A stretch of 10,780 nt of DNA from Comamonadaceae bacterium (GTDB lineage Bacteria; Pseudomonadota; Gammaproteobacteria; Burkholderiales; Burkholderiaceae_C): contig CANGZO010000063.1 in assembly GCA_947458305.1 (NCBI GenBank), forward strand, positions 1 through 10,780, in the 5' to 3' direction. A program made the translations under genes and the position numbers. Numbering within the stretch: the stretch's first letter is position 1; each line of letters starts with the position of its first letter. The notes beneath the pieces are model-generated. The model was not told the origin of the DNA. It did no database searches and saw only the letters and a list, made by a program, of their open reading frames with translations. Positions 6,681 to 10,780 of this stretch are shown here, piece after piece.

Positions 6681-6737
6681 TGGAAGGGATCCCTGTTTCC
6701 CAGACGAAATTCAAAAGGATCCGAGGAGACAACTTGC

Positions 6738-6766
6738 AAAAAACGGTTCAAGTCAGGCCGACTTGA
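6738..6766 (-). terminator. Intrinsic terminator of the phasin gene
   Basis: On the minus strand TCAAGTC / GACTTGA (6766-6760 and 6754-6748) form a perfect 7-bp stem with a 5-nt loop. After four bases there is a run of six T residues (6743-6738). It begins 12 bases after the phasin stop codon. Confidence 0.75.
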
Positions 6767-6778
6767 GCGGCCCTTGAA

Positions 6779-7318
6779 TCACTTCTTCTTGGCGGCTTTG
6801 GGGGCAGCGCTCACAGACTGGGTCACCGCGGCGATGTTGGACTCGGCCATATCGGTGGCTTGCTTGACCGCTTTTTGGACCGACTCGTAAGCGGAGTTGG
6901 CGGCGGTCACTGCACCCTTCATCATGGCCACGGCTTGCTCGGATCCGGCGGGTGCGTTTTGGGTGGCAGTCTCCACCAAGGTGGCGAACTGCTTTTGGGC
7001 AACAGCCGATTGGGTTTCGAAAGCTTTGGTGAATTCGCTGCCGGTGCCCGAAGCGATGTCATAGAGGTGGCGGCTGTAGGCGGCGGTTTTTTCAGCCAAA
7101 GGCTGGAACAGATTGGCTTGCATGGCCAGCAACTCTTGTGCATCTTTCACGCTCAAAACAGCTTGCGTGCTGTGGGCCGACTCGTCCAAGGCGGCTTTGG
7201 CTGCACTCAGGTTGAGTTCGACCAGCTTTTCCACGCCTTCGAAGGCTTTGGCGGTCAGGCCAAACAGGGTTTCCACGTTGGCTTTGTGTGAGGCGACGAT
7301 TTGTTCGGGTGTCATCAT
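6779..7318 (-). CDS. phaP: Phasin, PHA granule-associated protein
   Basis: Phasins coat polyhydroxyalkanoate storage granules and control their number and size. The 179-aa product begins MMTPEQIVASHKANVETLFG and continues through LTAKAFEGVEKLVELNLSAAKAAL, the conserved N-terminal region of the betaproteobacterial phasin family (Phasin_2, PhaP1 type). The rest is a low-complexity, alanine- and glutamine-rich helical sequence without cysteine, ending in a lysine/alanine tail (AAPKAAKKK). ATG 7318 is chosen because GGAG (7328-7325) lies six bases upstream; the frame continues ten codons further but without a ribosome binding site. It is transcribed alone from its own promoter, is divergent from the deacetylase operon, and is followed by tandem terminators. 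The presence of this gene implies that the host makes PHA. Confidence 0.9.
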   Translation of the reverse strand: MMTPEQIVASHKANVETLFGLTAKAFEGVEKLVELNLSAAKAALDESAHSTQAVLSVKDAQELLAMQANLFQPLAEKTAAYSRHLYDIASGTGSEFTKAFETQSAVAQKQFATLVETATQNAPAGSEQAVAMMKGAVTAANSAYESVQKAVKQATDMAESNIAAVTQSVSAAPKAAKKK

Positions 7319-7384
7319 GAGGGGCTCCAGATCAAGGGTTGGTTTCAAGAAGACTGCGCCGTAACTGGCCGGGGCCGTACAACT

Positions 7385-7400
7385 TTGTTGCAGTGCAGCA
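7385..7400 (-). promoter_or_regulatory. PhaR-like operator of the phasin gene
   Basis: TGCTGCACTGCAACAA (minus strand, 7400-7385) is a TGC/GCA-rich imperfect palindrome starting two bases after the predicted transcription start (near 7402). PhaR repressors of PHA-producing bacteria bind TGC/GCA-rich palindromes at phasin promoters and leave when granules form. The site and position are seen; the identity of the regulator is inferred. Confidence 0.45.
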
Positions 7401-7408
7401 TGGATTGA

Positions 7409-7436
7409 AGTATAGGGTTTGGACGCTCTCTTGCAA
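7409..7436 (-). promoter_or_regulatory. Sigma70 promoter of the phasin gene
   Basis: On the minus strand TTGCAA (7436-7431) and TATACT (7414-7409) are separated by 16 bases; they match the -35 and -10 consensus in 4/6 and 5/6 positions. The predicted leader is about 84 bases. Confidence 0.65.
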
Positions 7437-7504
7437 GGGCATGGACCTGTTGCGGGCTCAGATTAGAGAGTGTTTTCTAGAATCGCCTTGCTCTGAATCA
7501 ATCC

Positions 7505-8434
7505 ATGCACGCTTATTACGCCGACCACTTTGTCCTGCCTTTGCCCGAAGGCCACCGCTTTCCGATGCGCAAGTACAGCCGACTGCGCGACCGACTGACA
7601 CAAGAGTTGCCCGCCGTGGTCATGCGCGAGGCCCCGGCCGCCAGCGACGGTGAGCTGGCGCTGGTGCACACGCCCGCCTTCATCCAGGGTGTGGCCACGG
7701 GCAGCTTGGAGCCGGCGCTGCAGCGCGAAATTGGTTTTCCGTGGAGCCCGGCCATGGCCGAGCGGGCGCGCCGTTCGGTGGGCGCGACCGTGGCCGCTGC
7801 CCGCGATGCCTTGGCCCAAGGCGTGGCGGGCAACCTGGCTGGCGGAACGCACCACGCCTATGCGCACAAGGGCGGAGGCTTTTGTGTGTTCAACGACATT
7901 GCCGTGACGGCCCGCCTGATGCAGGCCGAGGCTTGGCGGCACCATCGGCAAACACTGAAGGTGGCGGTGGTTGACCTGGACGTGCACCAAGGCAACGGCA
8001 CCGCGCATGTGTTTGCCAATGACCCCAGCGTGTTCACCCTGTCGATGCATGGCGAAAAGAACTTCCCTTTTCGCAAAGAACCGAGCGACCTGGACGTGGG
8101 CCTGCCGGATGGCTGCACCGACGAGCCTTATTTGGTGGCGCTCCACCAAGCGCTGCAAACGCTGCAAGACCAGTTCGATCCGCAGCTGGTCATTTATTTG
8201 GCCGGAGCCGACCCGCACGAGGGAGATCGGCTGGGACGGCTCAAACTGACGATGGACGGCATGCAGGCGCGCGACCGGGTGGTGATGGACTGGGCTTGGC
8301 AGCGCAGTCTGCCTGTGGTGCTGTGCATGGGCGGCGGCTACGGTCACGACATCGAGACCACGGTGCAGGTGCAAATGCAGACCTGGGATGTGGCTTTGGG
8401 CTATTGGCAACGCTGGCACAATCTCGGGCGATGA
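7505..8434 (+). CDS. Class IV histone deacetylase-like zinc deacetylase
   Basis: A 309-aa member of the arginase/deacetylase superfamily. Bacterial members remove acetyl or acyl groups from lysine, polyamines or other small amides. The active site is complete: the paired histidines His116-His117 (GGTHHA), GGGFCVFND, zinc ligands Asp159 and His161 in DLDVHQGNGT, zinc ligand Asp236 in AGADPHEGDRLGRL, and the transition-state tyrosine Tyr279 in GGGYG. The EGDRLG sequence after the third zinc ligand matches class IV (HDAC11-type) rather than acetylpolyamine amidohydrolases. ATG 7505 has no clear Shine-Dalgarno sequence, and only a weak TAGAAT (7478-7483) without a partner -35 was seen upstream. 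Its stop overlaps the next start (ATGA), so it heads a tightly coupled operon with a thioesterase and a nitroreductase. The substrate is unknown. Confidence 0.88.
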   Translation: MHAYYADHFVLPLPEGHRFPMRKYSRLRDRLTQELPAVVMREAPAASDGELALVHTPAFIQGVATGSLEPALQREIGFPWSPAMAERARRSVGATVAAARDALAQGVAGNLAGGTHHAYAHKGGGFCVFNDIAVTARLMQAEAWRHHRQTLKVAVVDLDVHQGNGTAHVFANDPSVFTLSMHGEKNFPFRKEPSDLDVGLPDGCTDEPYLVALHQALQTLQDQFDPQLVIYLAGADPHEGDRLGRLKLTMDGMQARDRVVMDWAWQRSLPVVLCMGGGYGHDIETTVQVQMQTWDVALGYWQRWHNLGR

Positions 8435-8883
8435 ACACGCCAGTTTCACCCATCACCAAACCCTACGCCGACGCCCGCAGCAGTTACAAGGCGTTTCGCC
8501 CCATCAGCACGCGCTGGATGGACAACGATGTGTATGGCCATGTGAACAACGTGGTGTATTACAGCTGGTTCGACACCGCTGTGAACGCCACCCTGATCGA
8601 GCAGGGCGTGCTCGACATCCACGCGGGCACGACCATTGGCCTGGTGGTGGAAACACAGTGTTTTTATTTCGCGCCGTTGGCCTTCCCCCAAACCATCGAC
8701 GCGGGCATCCGCGTGGCCAAGCTGGGCACGTCCAGCGTGCGCTACGAGGTCGGCCTTTTTGCGCAAGGCGAAGAACTGACCGCCGCCCGGGGCCATTTTG
8801 TGCATGTGTACGTGGACCGCGAGACCCGCCGCCCCGTGCCCTTGCCCGCCCCACTCAAAGCATTTTTGGAGACATTGACATGA
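8431..8883 (+). CDS. 4HBT hotdog-fold acyl-CoA thioesterase (YbgC/FadM-like)
   Basis: A 150-aa single hotdog-domain protein, which in this family hydrolyses acyl-CoA to free acid and CoA. The signature TRWMDNDVYGHVNNVVYYSWFD (residues 27-48) is present; Asp33 corresponds to the catalytic Asp17 of 4-hydroxybenzoyl-CoA thioesterase, and GHVNN with the following aromatic residues is typical of the YbgC/FadM branch. ATG 8431 is chosen because it overlaps the deacetylase stop as ATGA and places the hotdog domain at the normal distance; the frame is open upstream to 8296 but inside the deacetylase gene. Its own stop overlaps the next start in the same way, so translation of the three genes is probably coupled. 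The acyl group it acts on is not evident. Confidence 0.9.
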   Translation: MNTPVSPITKPYADARSSYKAFRPISTRWMDNDVYGHVNNVVYYSWFDTAVNATLIEQGVLDIHAGTTIGLVVETQCFYFAPLAFPQTIDAGIRVAKLGTSSVRYEVGLFAQGEELTAARGHFVHVYVDRETRRPVPLPAPLKAFLETLT

Positions 8884-9617
8884 GCATTTTGGAGATTGGA
8901 CCCCAGGTCAGCACCCGCGTGAACGACCCCGCCAGCGTGGACGCGGCCATCTTGAGCCGCTTTTCGGCCCGCGCTTATTTGCCAAAGCCGGTGGACCGCA
9001 GCGTGCTGCAAGAGGTGCTGGGCGTTGCGGCTCGCTCGCCCAGCGGCACCAACACCCAGCCCTGGAAAGTCTATGTGCTGCAAGGCGCCAAACGCGACGA
9101 ACTGGTGGCCAAGACCTGCGCCGCGCACGACGCCATCAGCGCCAATCCCGCACTGGCTGCGGACTACGCCGAGTCTTACGACTATTACCCCGAAAAATGG
9201 GTCAGCCCCTACATCGACCGCCGCCGCGAATGCGGTTTTGGCCTGTACGGCGTGCTGGGGATTGGCAAGGGCGACAAGGCCCAGATGCACGCCCAGCACC
9301 AGAAAAACTTCCGCTTTTTCGATGCACCCGTGGGCCTGATGTTCACCATCGACAAAGTCATGGGCCGGGGCAGTTTGCTCGACTACGGCATGTTCTTACA
9401 AAGCATCATGGTGGCCGCCCGCTCGCGCGGCCTGCACACCTGCCCGCAAGCGGCTTGGAACGGCTTTTCCAAGATCATCTTGCCGTTGGTCGGTGCGGGT
9501 GAGAACGAAATGGTGGTTTGCGGCATGTCGCTGGGCTATGCCGACGAGTCGGCCTTGGTCAACACCTTCCAGACCACACGGGTGCCTTCGCAAGACTTCA
9601 CCCATTGGGTGGATTGA
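8880..9617 (+). CDS. Nitroreductase family FMN-dependent oxidoreductase
   Basis: A 245-aa protein of the NfsA/FRase-like nitroreductase superfamily, dimeric FMN enzymes that use NAD(P)H to reduce nitroaromatics, quinones, enones or flavins. The N-terminal FMN-phosphate motif is SRFSARAYLPKPV (26-38, Arg27 and Arg31), followed by AARSPSGTNTQPW (50-62), the usual FMN-binding loop. The C-terminal part has the expected MVVCGMSLGYAD stretch. An insertion around residues 88-125 rich in Tyr, Arg and Trp may shape the substrate pocket. ATG 8880 overlaps the thioesterase stop (ATGA); the frame is open upstream to 8388, but only through the neighbouring genes. It is the third gene of the deacetylase operon and is followed after 41 bases by a transporter permease on the same strand. 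The specific substrate cannot be deduced. Confidence 0.9.
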   Translation: MSILEIGPQVSTRVNDPASVDAAILSRFSARAYLPKPVDRSVLQEVLGVAARSPSGTNTQPWKVYVLQGAKRDELVAKTCAAHDAISANPALAADYAESYDYYPEKWVSPYIDRRRECGFGLYGVLGIGKGDKAQMHAQHQKNFRFFDAPVGLMFTIDKVMGRGSLLDYGMFLQSIMVAARSRGLHTCPQAAWNGFSKIILPLVGAGENEMVVCGMSLGYADESALVNTFQTTRVPSQDFTHWVD

Positions 9618-9658
9618 CTTTTTATCCAAACGCGCTTTTTTAAAGACAAGGGCCTGAA

Positions 9659-10780
9659 TTGGGATTCGAAGCACTGGCGCTGCAACTGCTCAACGGGTTG
9701 AGCCACGCCACCACCTTGTTTTTGATGGCTTCCGGACTGACGCTGATTTTTGGCGTCACCCGGATCGTTAATTTTGCGCACGGCAGTTTTTTCATGCTGG
9801 GCGCTTTGTGTTCGGCGCACGCGGTGACCCATTGGTGGCCCGACATGGCGGGCAGCGCTTGGGGTTATGGCGCGGTGATCTTGATGGGCGCGTGCGTTGC
9901 CGCCTTGCTGGGGGCCGTGACCGAAGTCTTGCTGCTCAAACGCATGCGCCACGCGCCCCAGCTTTACCAACTGGTGGCCACCTTTGGCTTGACGCTGGCG
10001 TTGCACGACGCGATGCGCTGGTACTTTGGACCGGAAGAGGTGTTTGCGCCGCGCTTTCCGGGCCTCAAGGGTGCGATCCAACTGGGCGAGTCGTATTTCC
10101 CCACTTGGCAACTGTTCACCTTGGCGCTGGGCCCCTTGGTCTGGCTGGGCCTGCACCTTTTGCTCACGCGCACGCTGTGGGGCCAGCGCGTGAAAGCCGC
10201 GACGCAAGACCGCGAGATGCTCGATGCGCTGGGTGTGAACCCCGCGCCGCTCATGCTGGGGGTGGTCATGCTGGGCTGCGGTCTGGCAGGTCTGGCTGGG
10301 GCGCTGCAGCTGCCGCGCGAGCCGGCTCACTTGCAGATGGATGTGAACGTGGTGGTGGAGACCTTTGTGGTGGTGGTCACAGGGGGCTTGGGCAGCATAG
10401 GCGGGGCGTTTGCCGCGGCGTTGTTGATTGGGGTGATCCACGCTTTGGGCTTGAGTTTTTTTCCGCAAGCGACCTTGGTGCTGGTGTTTTTGACCATGGC
10501 CGTGGTGCTGGTTTGGCGGCCTCAGGGCTTGGCTGGGTCGGCCACTCATGCCGAGCAACGTGAAAGCGTGCCGGTCTTTGCGCTCTGGCCTGTGGCGCTT
10601 TGGGGCCGGGCGCTGTTTGTGGTGGTCTTTGTCGGCTTGACGCTACTGGCTTGGGGGCAGGGCGATTACGGCCGCAGCCTGGCCGAAGATGTGATGGTGA
10701 TGATGCTGTTTGGCCTGAGCCTGCAGTGGATGATGGCTTTGGGCGGCTTGGTCAGTTTTGGCCATGCGGCGTTTTTTGCG
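9659..10780 (+). CDS. Branched-chain-type ABC transporter permease, LivH-LivM fusion (3' end outside window)
   Basis: An inner-membrane permease of the branched-chain amino acid/urea/amide (HAAT) importer family. The reading frame is open for all 374 codons to the right edge. Residues 1-293 form a complete LivH-like unit: GLTLIFGVTRIVNFAHGSFFMLGA near the N-terminus, an EAA-type loop (ATQDREMLDALGVNPAPL), VTGGLGSIGGAF, and RPQGLAG (287-293), where LivH normally ends. Here the frame runs on through a short linker into LivM-like sequence: a membrane span at about 311-326, then LAEDVMVMMLFGLSLQWMMALGG and LVSFGHAAFFA. The start is TTG 9659, supported by AAGGG (9648-9652) six bases before it; an in-frame TAA lies at 9641 and the first ATG only at about 9725, inside the first conserved helix. 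It follows the nitroreductase gene by 41 bases and is probably in the same operon. The transported compound is unknown. Confidence 0.88.
   Translation, partial: MGFEALALQLLNGLSHATTLFLMASGLTLIFGVTRIVNFAHGSFFMLGALCSAHAVTHWWPDMAGSAWGYGAVILMGACVAALLGAVTEVLLLKRMRHAPQLYQLVATFGLTLALHDAMRWYFGPEEVFAPRFPGLKGAIQLGESYFPTWQLFTLALGPLVWLGLHLLLTRTLWGQRVKAATQDREMLDALGVNPAPLMLGVVMLGCGLAGLAGALQLPREPAHLQMDVNVVVETFVVVVTGGLGSIGGAFAAALLIGVIHALGLSFFPQATLVLVFLTMAVVLVWRPQGLAGSATHAEQRESVPVFALWPVALWGRALFVVVFVGLTLLAWGQGDYGRSLAEDVMVMMLFGLSLQWMMALGGLVSFGHAAFFA

Noticed and set aside
7450..7483. Possible promoter for the deacetylase operon (TTGCGG and TAGAAT)
   Set aside because: The spacing is 22 bases and no other hexamer pair fits; too weak to annotate as a feature.
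8296..8430. N-terminal extension of the thioesterase frame
   Set aside because: It lies within the deacetylase gene; the ATGA overlap at 8431 and the position of the hotdog domain support the shorter protein.
7463..8449. 328-codon open frame on the minus strand over the deacetylase gene
   Set aside because: The opposite strand encodes an intact catalytic site; this frame has a biased composition and no ribosome binding site worth noting.
10345..10380. GTG/GTC repeat-like stretch in the permease gene
   Set aside because: It is a run of valine codons in membrane-spanning sequence, not an independent repeat element.
9536..10558. 340-codon minus-strand and 251-codon plus-strand open frames over the permease
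   Set aside because: Both overlap the LivH-like gene, which starts with TTG and is open to the window edge; their Gln/His/Arg-rich and Gly/Ala/Arg-rich products are typical shadows.

Overview
The window looks like chromosomal DNA of a GC-rich betaproteobacterium, most likely Burkholderiales/Comamonadaceae. This rests on protein character (an AhpC with FTFNCPTE, a PhaP-type phasin, a class IV deacetylase-like enzyme, a branched-chain-type transporter) and dense GC-rich coding; no rRNA or marker gene is present to confirm it. There are eleven protein genes, two of them cut by the window ends. I see no tRNA, rRNA, CRISPR array, insertion sequence or phage gene.

Layout. 1-79 (-) is the N-terminus of an SDR-family 3-hydroxyacyl-CoA dehydrogenase, preceded by a palindromic operator-like element (98-120). 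298-1473 (+) is cyclopropane fatty acid synthase, followed by a small DUF423 membrane protein (1553-1999). 2127-4446 (+) is the peroxide defence pair ahpC-ahpF behind a four-tetrad OxyR-type site that touches an activator-dependent promoter; two stable hairpins lie between the two genes. A bidirectional terminator (4504-4539) separates ahpF from a convergent FutA-type ferric iron binding protein (5594-4542, -). That gene has a good sigma70 promoter overlapped by a Fur box, and the same control region is shared with a divergent patatin-like lipoprotein (5664-6632, +). A phasin gene (7318-6779, -) follows, with its own promoter, a PhaR-like operator and tandem terminators.

From 7505 to the right edge runs an apparent operon: class IV HDAC-like deacetylase, 4HBT-fold thioesterase and nitroreductase, joined by two 4-nt ATGA overlaps. 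After 41 nt comes a TTG-started branched-chain-type ABC permease in which LivH and LivM are fused in one reading frame.

The left and middle parts are stress and storage functions: membrane lipid modification, peroxide reduction, iron uptake, PHA granule coating, each with a readable local regulatory site. The right-hand operon is the least explained part. An importer linked to a deacylase, a thioesterase and a flavin reductase suggests uptake and modification of a specific acylated or nitrogenous compound, but the substrate cannot be read from the sequence.
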